Shown: positions 24,244 to 34,125 of the stretch, piece after piece
How the letters are laid out: the number at the start of each line of letters is the position of its first letter
How positions within the stretch are numbered: the first letter of the stretch is position 1
From: Akkermansiaceae bacterium
GTDB lineage: Bacteria > Verrucomicrobiota > Verrucomicrobiia > Verrucomicrobiales > Akkermansiaceae
Reading direction: 5' to 3'
Assembly: GCA_019634595.1 (NCBI GenBank)
Contig: JAHCBC010000001.1
Coordinates: 1,178,001 to 1,242,000 of the forward strand
Length of the DNA stretch: 64,000 nucleotides
Program-made: the position numbers and the translations under genes
Notes under the pieces: model-generated
What the model was told of the DNA's origin: nothing
What the model saw: only the letters and a program-made list of their open reading frames with translations
Databases searched by the model: none

Positions 24244-26292
24244 GTGCCGCGATCCCTGAAAAAAGCCGCGCTCCTTTTCCTCCTCTCCGCCTGCTTTCCG
24301 GGGAGTCTCTCCGCACAGACCCCGAAGATCGACCCGAAGGCACCGGTCCTGACAACGGCCAGCGGGATCGCCCGCCTGCCGAACACTTCATTGCTGCAAC
24401 CTGCCGTCGATCTGCGGTCCGCCACCATCACGTTCATCGACCCGAACGGCACCACCTTCATCCGGGACGAAACGGGGGCGACGTTTTTCCGGAGCAACCG
24501 CTCAAACACCTACCAGCCCGGGCAGACCGTTGCCATCCGGGGGGTGAGATTTCCGGGACTCTACATCGGCGGCATCGCCCCTTCCAAGGTGGATGTCCTG
24601 TCCGCCGGACCTCCGCCACAGCCACGGACCCTCACCCTCCGGGATCTGGAAACCGGCCACCACCACTATGAATTCGTGGAGGTCGCTGGGGTTGGCCGCT
24701 CATTCGAGCTCACCGGCGAAACCACCGGCAAGCTCCGCCTGAATGTGGAGGGTGGCATCCTGGAGGTGCAGTTCGACCAGGCCCCCGAAGACGGACCCTC
24801 GCTGGTCGATGCGGAGGTGCGCATCCGGGGACTGGCCGCCGGAGCGATCAACGACCACCGGCAGCTCGTCTATCCCTATCTCCGCGCCATCGACGGCAGC
24901 GCGGTCACGGTCATCCAGCCGCCACCGGCGGACCCCTTCGCGACGAAGGACACGCCCCTCTCATCGCTTTTCGACTTCGCGCGCACAGGTTCCGCCAGCC
25001 ACCGGGTGAAGATTTCCGGAACCGCGCTCGGCCCGCTGATCCATGGCAGCGTGTTCATCCGCCAGGACAACCGGAGCGTCCGCGTCATCATGGCCACGCC
25101 GCTGCCCGGGCTGCGGGCGGGGGACCAGGTGGAGGCGCTCGGATTTCCGGAGATGGGGGGATTCAGCGCGATGTTGGCGGACGCGGCCCTGCGCGTCACC
25201 TCGCACGGTTCGGAACCTCCCTCCGCCATCAAGCCGGACCTGAAGCAGATCAACAGCGGCGCGCTCGACGCGGACCTGGTGACCATCGAGGGGACCGTCA
25301 TCCAGCATCTTGAAAACGACAACACCCTCATCGTCCGCACGCCCACGGAAACCCTGCGCGTGCTTTCCCACGGCTGGAAGCTGCCCCCGGTCGCAACGGG
25401 GAGCGAGGCGCGCTTCACCGGCATCTGGCTGGTGAAGGAGGTGCGCAGCACCAGCCGCAGCTACCGTGCGGCACCGGCCTCCCACGAACTCTGGCTGCGG
25501 TCCGCGGAGGACGTCACCCTCCTTTCCGCTCCCAGTTGGTGGAACTCGACCAAGCTGTCGGTCATGCTCGGCATCGTCGCCGGGGCCGGCCTGCTGGTCC
25601 TCATCTGGGCGGCGTTGCTGCAACGCCAGGTCGCCCGGCAGGTGAAGATCATCGAGGTGAAGGCGCAGCGCGAGGCGATGATCGAGGAACGGCAGCGCAT
25701 CGCCCGGGAATTCCATGATACACTGGAGCAGGAGCTGGCCGGACTTTCCCTGCGGCTGGATGCCGCCGTGCCACGCGTGTCCGACGAAAAGGCGAAGGGC
25801 CTGCTCGACCAGTTGCGGAAGCTGCTGTTCCGGCTGCAGACGGAGACCCGCGATTTCGTCTGGGATCTCCGCGACGAATCCCAGCACTCCGAGCCGCTGG
25901 AGACCTCGCTGGACATCCTCATCGACCATCTGCAGACCACCACCGTCATCCCTTTGGAATATTCCCCGATGCCGGACCTGCCGCCCGTGCCCGCGCTGGC
26001 GCAGCACCACCTGCTGCGCATCGCGCGGGAGGCCGTCAACAACGCCATCAAATACTCCTCCGCGAAGCGCGTGCGGATTTCCCTCTCCCACGCACCCGGC
26101 ACCATCCACCTGAGGGTGGAGGACGACGGCGCGGGCTTCGACGTCAGCGGGAAATCGAACTCATCCGGACACTTCGGCCTGCAGGGGATGAAGGAACGCG
26201 TGCGCAAGCTGGGTGCGGAGCTGGACATCCGCAGCAAGCCCGGTGAAGGCACCTGCATCGAAGTCGTGCTTGCCATCCCATCCGCGGCATAG
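24244..26292 (+). CDS. NarL-type sensor histidine kinase with repeated exported domain
   Basis: A 682-residue HisKA_3 kinase. I start it at the GTG at 24244 because the signal peptide (LKKAALLFLLSACFPGSLSA) follows directly and GGAGGAG lies 12 nt upstream; an in-frame ATG at 24058 puts 62 unlikely residues first. Residues 25-430 are exported and appear to hold about four similar beta-rich units (VKISGTALGPLIHGSVFIRQ and VTIEGTVIQHLENDNTLIVR are two). A single membrane helix near 440 (LSVMLGIVAGAGLLVLIWAA) leads to the dimerisation box IAREFHDTLEQELAGL (phospho-His near 490) and the ATPase domain (REAVNNAIKYSSAKRV, VEDDGAGFD). Its regulator follows 13 nt later. Confidence 0.88.
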   Translation: MPRSLKKAALLFLLSACFPGSLSAQTPKIDPKAPVLTTASGIARLPNTSLLQPAVDLRSATITFIDPNGTTFIRDETGATFFRSNRSNTYQPGQTVAIRGVRFPGLYIGGIAPSKVDVLSAGPPPQPRTLTLRDLETGHHHYEFVEVAGVGRSFELTGETTGKLRLNVEGGILEVQFDQAPEDGPSLVDAEVRIRGLAAGAINDHRQLVYPYLRAIDGSAVTVIQPPPADPFATKDTPLSSLFDFARTGSASHRVKISGTALGPLIHGSVFIRQDNRSVRVIMATPLPGLRAGDQVEALGFPEMGGFSAMLADAALRVTSHGSEPPSAIKPDLKQINSGALDADLVTIEGTVIQHLENDNTLIVRTPTETLRVLSHGWKLPPVATGSEARFTGIWLVKEVRSTSRSYRAAPASHELWLRSAEDVTLLSAPSWWNSTKLSVMLGIVAGAGLLVLIWAALLQRQVARQVKIIEVKAQREAMIEERQRIAREFHDTLEQELAGLSLRLDAAVPRVSDEKAKGLLDQLRKLLFRLQTETRDFVWDLRDESQHSEPLETSLDILIDHLQTTTVIPLEYSPMPDLPPVPALAQHHLLRIAREAVNNAIKYSSAKRVRISLSHAPGTIHLRVEDDGAGFDVSGKSNSSGHFGLQGMKERVRKLGAELDIRSKPGEGTCIEVVLAIPSAA

Positions 26293-26305
26293 GAACAGTC
26301 CCCCC

Positions 26306-26938
26306 ATGCAGGATGCCTCCCAACCGTTGCGTCTCCTCCTGGTGGACGACCATTTCGTGGTCCGCAGCGGGCTGGCCGCATCCCTCGCCCTGGAGGATGA
26401 CATGAGCGTGATCGCGGAAGCCGCTGACGCGAACGAAGCCGTCACCGCCTACGAGACCCATCATCCGGACGTCGTGCTGATGGACCTGCAGATGGGCGAA
26501 ACCAGCGGCGTGGACGCCGTTTCCCGCATCTCACAGGACCATCCGGCGGCGAGGATCCTGGTCTTTTCATCATTCGCGCGTGACGAGGATATTTACCGCG
26601 CCATCCGCGCCGGAGCACTGGGCTACCTGCAGAAGGCCGCACCACGGGAGGATCTGCTGGAGGCGGTGCGCCAGGTTTCCAAGGGCAACCGCTACCTGCC
26701 GCGGGAGATCGCCCAGCGTCTGGCGGACCGTCTCAGCCGTCCGGAGCCGAGTCCGCGCGAGCGGGAGGTCCTGGCCCTCATCGCCAAAGGCCGCAGCAAC
26801 AAGGAGGTCGCATCCGACCTGGGTCTCAGCGAGGACACCGTGAAACGCCACGTGAGCAACCTGATGGCGAAGCTGGGGGCGCAGGACCGCACCCAAGCCG
26901 TGACGGAGGCGTTGAGGCGGGGTTTGATCGAGGTCTGA
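26306..26938 (+). CDS. NarL/LuxR-family response regulator
   Basis: A 210-residue regulator with an N-terminal receiver domain (LLLVDDHFVVRSGLAA, phospho-acceptor Asp60 in DVVLMDLQMGE, ILVFSSFARDEDIYRAI) and a C-terminal LuxR-type helix-turn-helix (SPREREVLALIAKGRSNKEV, LSEDTVKRHVSNLMAKLG). It would be phosphorylated by the kinase 13 nt upstream and bind DNA as a dimer. Targets are unknown. The start at 26306 (MQDASQPLRLLLVDD) is chosen over an in-frame codon at 26213, which lies inside the kinase gene. Confidence 0.95.
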   Translation: MQDASQPLRLLLVDDHFVVRSGLAASLALEDDMSVIAEAADANEAVTAYETHHPDVVLMDLQMGETSGVDAVSRISQDHPAARILVFSSFARDEDIYRAIRAGALGYLQKAAPREDLLEAVRQVSKGNRYLPREIAQRLADRLSRPEPSPREREVLALIAKGRSNKEVASDLGLSEDTVKRHVSNLMAKLGAQDRTQAVTEALRRGLIEV

Positions 26939-27123
26939 GCCGATGCCTCCAAGGATTCGCCATGCGTGTTGGAGAAAAACGGCGTCTCCAACCGCAGAAC
27001 CGGGGATTTATATGGATACCCTGTGGCTCCATACCCAGTAACCGCGACGGCTTCCCTGGTTCGTTGGCATCGTTCACAGGGAGATCCCCCCCGTCAGCAT
27101 GGAAGGCTGACCCTTGGTGATTT

Positions 27124-28257
27124 CTACCGCGACGGCACGGGGTGTGCCTCATTGAAAACGGTCAACTCTTCATGAGGGAAGATCGTCAGCCTGCTCTCGT
27201 CTGCTCTGCCCGCATCAAGTTTGAAGTGTTTCGCGATGAATGGATAAAGTGCTTTGCGTTTCGACTCGCCGTAGTCGTGTCCTTCTTCGGAGAAATGAGC
27301 GTTCTCGATGTCCTGCTCCTTTCCATACAGCTTGTATAGCGAACGAAGGTGTGGAAATTCCACCTCAGGAGTGCGGAGTGTCCAGTCCTTGCCGCAGCTG
27401 ATCAGAAGCAACGGCTTCGGAGCATGCAGAGCGGTGATCTCCACGTTGTTGGTGACGGTTCCGCCATGGTTGTGGATGGGCATGCCACTTTCGCAAACAC
27501 AGCCGCCGAAAAAGTGGGCGGAAACCATGACGCAGGGTGCCGCCAGAGTAACGCGCGGATCCACCGCCGCCAACAGGAATGCCTGTGTACCCCCGCCGGA
27601 AGCACCGGTAACCCCCACCCGTTCCGGGTCCGCTCCGGGGAGGGAAAGCGTGTAATCCAGCGTCCGGATATTGTTCCAGAGCTGGCGGGCAAGGACGTGT
27701 TGTGTCTGCTCGTGATCCCCGCCGCGCTTCCGGTCGTCTCCGTAGCCCACCATGTCTCCGGCAAAGACGATGCATCCCATACGGGCGAGCGATGCGGACA
27801 GCAACTGGACACTCGGGCTGTAGCGCCCCTCCTCGACATACGTATTGTCCCGGAAGTGCCCGTGCGAACAAAGCACCACCGGCATCTTCCCTGCAGCTAC
27901 GGCAGGCAGATAGAGGTTTCCTGTGTGGAAAACTCCCTTGGTCACCTCGAGGGAGATGTTTTCCACCGTATAGCCATCGCACTTCCGTAGCGAATGGCGC
28001 AGCGCCGGCGGCGGTGATTTCCGCTCCGGAATAGGATCGAGCTCCGCGCCTCTGAGGATCGACCTGCGGACCGTCTCCCTGCGTTGCTCCCATGTTTCCC
28101 TGTCCATGAAATGCTTTCTCATTTTCGCAAGCTCTTCGGCGGCAGCTTCCTGCGACTGGGCTTCTCCAACACGCAGCTTAGGGGTGTGGGCGTCTTCCGC
28201 CTGGATGGGGGTGGCGGAAAAAAAGAAAAAGAAAGGCAAGATCGAGAGCTGTTTCAT
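27124..28257 (-). CDS. Secreted alpha/beta hydrolase (acetyl xylan esterase-like)
   Basis: A 377-residue protein with a striking signal peptide containing five Phe residues (LSILPFFFFFSATPIQA). The alpha/beta-hydrolase core shows MPVVLCSHGHF (oxyanion region), the nucleophile elbow GVTGASGGGTQAFLLAAVDP and an Asp/His-containing end (KPLLLISCGKDWTLRTPEVE, EEGHDYGESKR). The region GDMVGYGDDRKRGGDHEQTQ is typical of the AXE1/Abhydrolase_7 group found in PVC bacteria, whose members deacetylate or de-esterify polysaccharides. The substrate is not predictable. The start at 28257 gives the signal peptide; a longer in-frame start at 28431 adds unlikely sequence. Monocistronic. Confidence 0.82.
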   Translation of the reverse strand: MKQLSILPFFFFFSATPIQAEDAHTPKLRVGEAQSQEAAAEELAKMRKHFMDRETWEQRRETVRRSILRGAELDPIPERKSPPPALRHSLRKCDGYTVENISLEVTKGVFHTGNLYLPAVAAGKMPVVLCSHGHFRDNTYVEEGRYSPSVQLLSASLARMGCIVFAGDMVGYGDDRKRGGDHEQTQHVLARQLWNNIRTLDYTLSLPGADPERVGVTGASGGGTQAFLLAAVDPRVTLAAPCVMVSAHFFGGCVCESGMPIHNHGGTVTNNVEITALHAPKPLLLISCGKDWTLRTPEVEFPHLRSLYKLYGKEQDIENAHFSEEGHDYGESKRKALYPFIAKHFKLDAGRADESRLTIFPHEELTVFNEAHPVPSR

Positions 28258-28444
28258 TGTCGGAACGCACCCATACGTCGTTTCCTGCGGGAAACTATCC
28301 CACCCAAACAGTTCAGGCGGACGCCACACGATACGAAAAACATGCCCGCACCTTCCTCGCAATGGGGCAAGGAAGGCCAATACCGAAAATGGAATCCCCG
28401 GGCATGCAGCCATCCCCCCGCCTGACGCCATGGAATGGGAGCGC

Positions 28445-28471
28445 AGCGGACATAACGGCTATGCCGCAATG
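28445..28471. repeat. Hairpin repeat family C, copy 1
   Basis: A 27-base element (AGCGGACATAACGGCTATGC then CGCAATG) with an internal hairpin CGGC/TAT/GCCG. A near-identical copy lies at 33951-33977. The rest of the non-coding stretch 28258-28599 shows no gene and no other clear signal. Confidence 0.6.
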
Positions 28472-28599
28472 GCGTCCCTGCCTCCACCGGCCCCGGCGTC
28501 CGGCCCCGAGGCATCACCCGAAAGTGGGAGTCGCCTCTCCCCCTTTTACCGAATTGCATCAAACGGTGATCCCGCGTTTGATGTAGGTAGTTCCAACCC

Positions 28600-31500
28600 A
28601 TGTCTCCGCTCCGTACCAGCACCTACCTCACCCTCGCCGCGGCTTCCGTGGTGGCGATCGCCTTCGCAGCCAATGACGCGGACCAGGCGGATTCTCCGGA
28701 TTCCGCCAATGACGCTCCGCCGCAGGAAACCGCGCAGAACGACTCGGTGAAGATCCCGGTCATCCCGCCGCTCGTCAAATGGACCTTCGACACCTCGTTC
28801 CCCGGCAAGCTCGGCGGCAACGCCAGGATCGCCGGCAATGGCCCGCAGGCGCCGATGTATCCTTCGTTCGCCGCAGGCAACAAGGCGCTCGAGCTGGAAG
28901 GCGGGGACGGCTCCATCCTGGTGAAGGAGACGGATGTCCCCGGCGTGAACCTGCGTTTCACCCAGGGTGAGACCATCACCATCGAGTCATGGGTCAGGAT
29001 CGAGGACCTGAAGAACGGCTCCTACATCTACCTCATCGGCAAGGGCCGGAACCGCAAGAAGGACTTCACGGCCGAGAACCAGAACTGGTCGCTGCGCCTG
29101 AAAAACGAAGGCGGCGAGGCTCTCCCCACCTTCCTTTTCCGCAGCCGCAACGAAAAGACCAAAGAGGAAGGCTACCACCGCTGGGTGGCCGCGGAGGGAT
29201 TCACCGCCGGCTCCGGCTGGCACCACGTGGCCGTCACCTACACCTTCGGCAAGCCCGACAGCGTCACCGCCTATGTCGATGGCAAGAAGATCAGGAAGGG
29301 CACCTGGGACATGGCGGGCAAGACCACCGAGCCTCCGGTGAACGATGCGGATGACGTCATGATCGGCACCGGCAACGGCGGAGGAAAGGGCAACACGCTC
29401 AACGGCTCCATCGATGAGATCGCCGTCTATCGCGGTGCGGTGGCGGACGCCACCCTGTCCCAGCGTTACGTCTTCGTCCCGCCGCCGGCCGTCGTGGAGG
29501 TCGCCAAGATCCCGGCGGGCAAGGTGCTCGTCCAGATCTGCGAGAATGTTCCTGCGAAGAATTCCTGGCCGGCGATCCAGCCGCCGGAAAGCGAGCACTA
29601 CACCGAGGACGTCTTCGGCTTCTTCGAGCTGCCCCACAAGTATGCAGGCACGGGCGTGCGCGAGGACCGTCCCATCCCCAGCGTCATGCGCGCCTCCGCC
29701 AAGGTGGAACTTCCCGCCGGGAAGCACCGCCTGCTCGTCCGCGCCCGCAGCAGCTCCCGTCTGCACATCGATGGCAAGCAACTGATCCTCACCTCCTTCA
29801 CCAAGGCGGACAGCGGCGGACACAACCATGTTTCCGAACAGGACAAGTTCCTCGACCTCGGCGGCGCGGACTACCGTTTCGCGCCTCCCGGCACGGAGGA
29901 AGCATGGTGCGAGTTCGAAACGAAGGGCGGCGAACACCTCGTGTCTTTCGAAACCATGGTCGGCGGCGTGGTCGGCAACGCCCGCCGCAGGCCGGAGATC
30001 GGTGAGGCTGTCGTCGCCATTTCCTACCAGGGCACGGACACCTGGGAACTGCTTTCACCCGGCTCCCGCAAGGTGGCCTACAATGACAAGGGATGGGCGG
30101 AATATGAAACCGAGCGCCGCGCCTGGCTCCAGGACTTCAACCAGCAGCGCCGCGCCGATGCCCGTGCGAAGCACTCCGCCTATTGGGACAAACGACGGGA
30201 CGCAGCGGAGAAATTCCTCGGCTCCGCTCCGGAAGTTCCGGTGCCAGCCGCGATTTCCGGTTATCCGGAAGGCAACACCATCGACCGCTTCGTGAACGAG
30301 AAGATCGACAAGGTGGCCCACCAGTATTCCGCCGCGAAGAAAGAGGGAGTGAACTTCTACAGGGAAGTGATGCCCATCCTGGAAACGAAATGCTTCAGTT
30401 GCCACCAGGGCAGCAAGACCAAGGGCGATCTCCAGCTCAACACGCTGGAACACGCCATCAAGGGCGGCAAATCCGACGGTCCCGCCATCACCCCCGGCCA
30501 TGCGGACAAGAGCTCCCTCTACGACCGCATCACCCAGACGGATGAGGACTACATCATGCCGCCGAAGGGCGACCCGCTGAGCAAGGAGGAGCAGGAACTC
30601 ATCAAACGCTGGATCGACGAAGGCGCGAACTGGCCCGAACTGAACGTGGAATACACCGACGTCACCGGCCTGAGCGACGACCTTTCCTTCCTCCGCCGTG
30701 TCTCGCTGGACACCATCGGCGTGCCGCCGACCGTGGAGGAGATCGAGGCATTCACCAAGAGCACGGACAAGGACAAGCGCGCGAAGGCGATCGACCGCCT
30801 GCTCGCCGACGACCGCTGGGCGGACAAGTGGATGGGCTACTGGCAGGACGTCCTGGCGGAGAACCCGAACATGCTCAACCCCACGCTCAACAACACCGGC
30901 CCGTTCCGCTGGTGGATCCATGAGTCCCTGCTGGATGACAAGCCGCTGGACCTCTTCGTCACGGAGCTGGTGCGGATGAACGGCAGCAGCCGCTTCGGTG
31001 GTCCCGCCGGATTCGGGGTGGCCTCCGGCAACGACGTGCCGATGGCGCAGAAGGGCACCATCGTCAGCACCGCCTTCCTCGGCATCGAGATGAAGTGCGC
31101 CCGCTGCCATGACGCACCGGCCCATGAAAGCACGCAGGAGCAGCTTTTCCAACTCGCGGCGATGCTGGAGACGAAGCCCGTGGGCGTCCCCGCCACCAGC
31201 AGCGTGCCGATGGACAAGCTCTCCGTCGGTGGCCGCAAGCCGCTGATCAAAGTGACGCTGCCTCCCGGCTCGAAGGTCACCCCGGCATGGCCGTTCGGGA
31301 ACTTCGTCGCGGAAGACGTGGGCCTCTCCCTCGCGGAGGACCAGAAGAGCACCCGCGATGTGCTCGCCGCGCTGATCACCGCACCGCAGAACGAACGCTT
31401 CGCCCAGGTGATGGCCAACCGCATCTGGAAGCAGTTCATGGGACGCGGCATCGTCGAGCCGGTCGAGGACTGGGAGAAAAACGAGCCGACCCACCCCGAG

Positions 31501-32373
31501 CTGCTGAAGTGGCTGGGCCGTGAACTGGTGCGCCAGAACTACAGCATGAAGAACCTGGCACGGGTGATCCTCAATTCGAACGCCTACCAGCGTGCGATCG
31601 ACACCCGCCTGCGCGACACCAGCCCGCTCTACACCTCCCCCGCCCCGCGCCGTCTGGATGCGGAGACCATCGTGGACTCCCTCTTCGCCTCCACCGGCAA
31701 GCCCTTCCGCACGGAGGAAGTCAGCCTGGACATCGACGGCCGCCGCGACCTGAAGAACTCCATCTCCCTTGGCAAGCCGACCCGCGCGTGGATGCTGACC
31801 AGCACCTCGAACGAACGCGACCGTCCGTCCCTCGCCCTGCCACGCATCCAGGCCGTCGCCGACGTGCTGGAGGCATTCGGCTGGAAAGGCGCCCGCCAGG
31901 ACGCCACCAACGCCCGCGAGATCTCCCCGAACGCGCTGCAACCCGCCATCATCAGCAACGGCACCATGGGCATCTGGCTCACCCGCCTGAGCGATGACCA
32001 CGGCATGACGGAACTGGCGCTGGAGGACCAGACCGTGGACCAACTGCTGGACCAGGTGTTCCTCCGCATCCTCACCCGCAAGCCGAACGACCAGGAACGC
32101 GCGAAATACAGCGCCTACCTCTCCGCCGGATATGACACCCGGGTGAAGGGCACCACCATCCCCGTCTCCGTGAAAGCGGAGCGCCGTCCGGAGAAGTATG
32201 TCTCCTGGTCGAACCACCTGGACGCCGCGGCGAACGTGCTGCGCCACGAACAACAGGTGGCCGCCCGTGCCGGTGACCCGCCGACCGAACGTCTGGACGC
32301 CGACTGGCGCCAGCGCATGGAGGACGTCCTGTGGGCCGTCCTCAACTCCCCGGAACTTGTCTTCAACCGCTGA
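28600..32373 (+). CDS. PSCyt1-DUF1549-DUF1553 cytochrome protein with LamG domain
   Basis: A 1257-residue exported protein of the planctomycete/verrucomicrobial cytochrome family. In order: signal peptide (TYLTLAAASVVAIAFAAN); a LamG/concanavalin-like domain (about 50-300, TIESWVRIEDLKNGSYIYLI, WHHVAVTYTFG); a PSCyt1 haem domain with CFSCH near residue 598 and MPPKGDPL as probable axial-ligand loop; DUF1549 (PSCyt2) with FLRRVSLDTIGVPPT and a second CARCH motif near 833; and DUF1553 (PSD1) with RVMANRIWKQ-like QVMANRIWKQFMGRGIVEP and SPNALQPAI. The function of the family is unknown. The gene is followed by a DUF1501 gene after 30 nt, the usual pairing. Confidence 0.92.
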   Translation: MSPLRTSTYLTLAAASVVAIAFAANDADQADSPDSANDAPPQETAQNDSVKIPVIPPLVKWTFDTSFPGKLGGNARIAGNGPQAPMYPSFAAGNKALELEGGDGSILVKETDVPGVNLRFTQGETITIESWVRIEDLKNGSYIYLIGKGRNRKKDFTAENQNWSLRLKNEGGEALPTFLFRSRNEKTKEEGYHRWVAAEGFTAGSGWHHVAVTYTFGKPDSVTAYVDGKKIRKGTWDMAGKTTEPPVNDADDVMIGTGNGGGKGNTLNGSIDEIAVYRGAVADATLSQRYVFVPPPAVVEVAKIPAGKVLVQICENVPAKNSWPAIQPPESEHYTEDVFGFFELPHKYAGTGVREDRPIPSVMRASAKVELPAGKHRLLVRARSSSRLHIDGKQLILTSFTKADSGGHNHVSEQDKFLDLGGADYRFAPPGTEEAWCEFETKGGEHLVSFETMVGGVVGNARRRPEIGEAVVAISYQGTDTWELLSPGSRKVAYNDKGWAEYETERRAWLQDFNQQRRADARAKHSAYWDKRRDAAEKFLGSAPEVPVPAAISGYPEGNTIDRFVNEKIDKVAHQYSAAKKEGVNFYREVMPILETKCFSCHQGSKTKGDLQLNTLEHAIKGGKSDGPAITPGHADKSSLYDRITQTDEDYIMPPKGDPLSKEEQELIKRWIDEGANWPELNVEYTDVTGLSDDLSFLRRVSLDTIGVPPTVEEIEAFTKSTDKDKRAKAIDRLLADDRWADKWMGYWQDVLAENPNMLNPTLNNTGPFRWWIHESLLDDKPLDLFVTELVRMNGSSRFGGPAGFGVASGNDVPMAQKGTIVSTAFLGIEMKCARCHDAPAHESTQEQLFQLAAMLETKPVGVPATSSVPMDKLSVGGRKPLIKVTLPPGSKVTPAWPFGNFVAEDVGLSLAEDQKSTRDVLAALITAPQNERFAQVMANRIWKQFMGRGIVEPVEDWEKNEPTHPELLKWLGRELVRQNYSMKNLARVILNSNAYQRAIDTRLRDTSPLYTSPAPRRLDAETIVDSLFASTGKPFRTEEVSLDIDGRRDLKNSISLGKPTRAWMLTSTSNERDRPSLALPRIQAVADVLEAFGWKGARQDATNAREISPNALQPAIISNGTMGIWLTRLSDDHGMTELALEDQTVDQLLDQVFLRILTRKPNDQERAKYSAYLSAGYDTRVKGTTIPVSVKAERRPEKYVSWSNHLDAAANVLRHEQQVAARAGDPPTERLDADWRQRMEDVLWAVLNSPELVFNR

Positions 32374-32403
32374 ACCCTTCATTTCATCCCAACGCGAAAA
32401 ACC

Positions 32404-33672
32404 ATGAACCGCCGTTCCTTCCTCAAAACCTCCGCCCTCGCCTCGCTGGCCGGCCCGGCTCTGGCCAACACCACCCACGTCGCCTCCATGCCGAAGGGCA
32501 AGGCGGAACACTGCATCTTCATCTGGCTCGGCGGCGGCATGTCGCAGATCGACACCTTCGACCCGAAACGCCGCGGCACCGGCAAGAAGCCGATGGTCGC
32601 CGGATCCGATTATGATTCGATCCCGACGGTCGTCCCCGGCGTGAATGTCACGGAGCACCTGGGCAACTGCGCGAAGCTGATGGACCGCATGACCGCCGTC
32701 CGCACCGTCTTCCACGGTTCCGGCCAGGAACACGCCATCGCCACCAACTTCGTCCACACCGCCCGCCCCATCAGCGGCAGCACGATCTATCCGTCCATCG
32801 GCTCGATCGTGGCGCACCAGCGCGGTGCCGCGAACCCGAAGGTGCCCGCCTACATGCTCATCGGCTTCCCCAGCGTCAGCCGCGGCCCGGGCTTCCTCGG
32901 CTCGAAGTATGGCAACATCTACCTCACCGACGTGAAGGCCGGTCCCGCCGGATTCACCCGCCCGGAGTATCTCGACACGAAGCGGATGGACGCTCGCAAG
33001 CAACTGCTGGAGCCGATCACCGCCGGTGTGCCGAAGGACTCCACCATCGCCGACTATGAATCCGCGCAGGTCGAGGCGCTGCGTCTCGCCGGACCGGAGT
33101 TCATGCGCAACTTCGACCTGTCCAATGAATCCTCCGACATCCGCAACGGCTATGCGGGCGAGTTCGGCGAGCGCTGCCTCGTCGCCCGCCGCCTCATCCA
33201 GGATGGCGTGCGCTTCGTGGAAGTGTCGCACAATCCGGGATGGGTGAACGGCACCGGCTGGGACACCCACAACGCGGGCCAGCTCCAGCAGCACGTCCTC
33301 ATCCGCGAACTTGACCAGGTGCTGGCCACCCTCATCAAGGACCTGGAACAGAAGAAGCTCCTCGACAAGACGCTGGTTGTGGTCGCCACGGAGTTCGGCC
33401 GTCCGCCGGAGTTCGACGGCGGTGGTGGCCGCGGCCACCAGGCATCCGCCTTCACCATGGTCCTCGCGGGCGGCGGACTCAACCACAAGGGCGCCTACGG
33501 CACCACCGATGAGCTTTCCAAGAAGATCGTCGAGAACCCGGTTTCCACTCCGGATTTCCACGCCACCATCCACGCCGCCCTCGGCATCAACCCGAGCCAC
33601 GAACTGATGGACTCCACCCGCCCGGTGCCGATCACGGACGGCGGTGTGCCCATCGCGGCGCTGTTCGGCTGA
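32404..33672 (+). CDS. Tat-exported DUF1501 protein
   Basis: A 422-residue protein with a Tat signal ([20 protein letters not shown]). DUF1501 is related to the alkaline phosphatase/sulfatase-like fold. Recognisable stretches are [57 protein letters not shown] and [20 protein letters not shown], where Asp and His residues could bind metal. It forms a two-gene operon with the cytochrome protein upstream and ends at a strong terminator. Family members always travel with PSCyt proteins, suggesting a joint periplasmic complex. The reaction is unknown. Confidence 0.93.
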   Translation: MNRRSFLKTSALASLAGPALANTTHVASMPKGKAEHCIFIWLGGGMSQIDTFDPKRRGTGKKPMVAGSDYDSIPTVVPGVNVTEHLGNCAKLMDRMTAVRTVFHGSGQEHAIATNFVHTARPISGSTIYPSIGSIVAHQRGAANPKVPAYMLIGFPSVSRGPGFLGSKYGNIYLTDVKAGPAGFTRPEYLDTKRMDARKQLLEPITAGVPKDSTIADYESAQVEALRLAGPEFMRNFDLSNESSDIRNGYAGEFGERCLVARRLIQDGVRFVEVSHNPGWVNGTGWDTHNAGQLQQHVLIRELDQVLATLIKDLEQKKLLDKTLVVVATEFGRPPEFDGGGGRGHQASAFTMVLAGGGLNHKGAYGTTDELSKKIVENPVSTPDFHATIHAALGINPSHELMDSTRPVPITDGGVPIAALFG

Positions 33673-33694
33673 TAAAAGAGAGATCCCTCTCCAA

Positions 33695-33728
33695 CGCCGG
33701 ATTCCCCAGGCAGGGAGTCCGGCGTTTT
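33695..33728 (+). terminator. Terminator of the DUF1501 operon
   Basis: An 11-bp stem (33695-33705 with 33714-33724, one G-U pair) closes an eight-base loop and is followed by TTTT. Confidence 0.85.
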
Positions 33729-33730
33729 CC

Positions 33731-33983
33731 GTAAGGAGGGTGGACACTCCTGTCCACCGGCGGCATTGGCGAATCAAGAAGGAGAAGTGTTCAGTTTTCA
33801 GGGAAGAAAGAAGGCCGACCGCGGATCAGCGGAATCTTGAAGATATCCATATCTGGACTTTGCGCCTTCTTCGCGACCTTAGCGGCTTTGCGGTAATCCT
33901 TTATGATTCGCCAATGCCGCCGGAGGACAAGAATGGGAGCGAAAGGTATCAGCGGACATAGCGGCGTAGCCGCAATGCCCTCC
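33731..33983. repeat. Paired hairpin element, family B, long form
   Basis: Starts GTAAGGAGGGTGGACACTCC and ends with the inverted CCCTCCCTCCTTAC. A perfect 20-bp inverted pair lies at 33757-33776 and 33904-33923. The left arm also folds on itself (GGTGGACA, loop CTCC, TGTCCACC). The 127-bp interior holds the periodic tract CTTTGCGCCTTCTTCGCGAC near 33857-33876 and family C copy 2 at 33951-33977. No gene is seen in 33673-34125. Confidence 0.85.
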
Positions 33984-34125
33984 CTCCTTACCGGAACGGC
34001 TTTTTTGATTGATACCCGCCTTCCCGCTGATTAGTAGGAGAGTCAGTTTCTCTCTGCCCAAAACCCAAAACCCCCGTCGCCTGATCTTCCAGGCAGCGTT
34101 CCGGATGCTCCGGCATTCCGAATTC

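Noticed and set aside
30055..33777. 1240-residue open frame antisense to the DUF1553 and DUF1501 genes
   Set aside because: It spans two well-supported genes and a terminator; long antisense frames are expected from the codon structure of GC-rich DNA.
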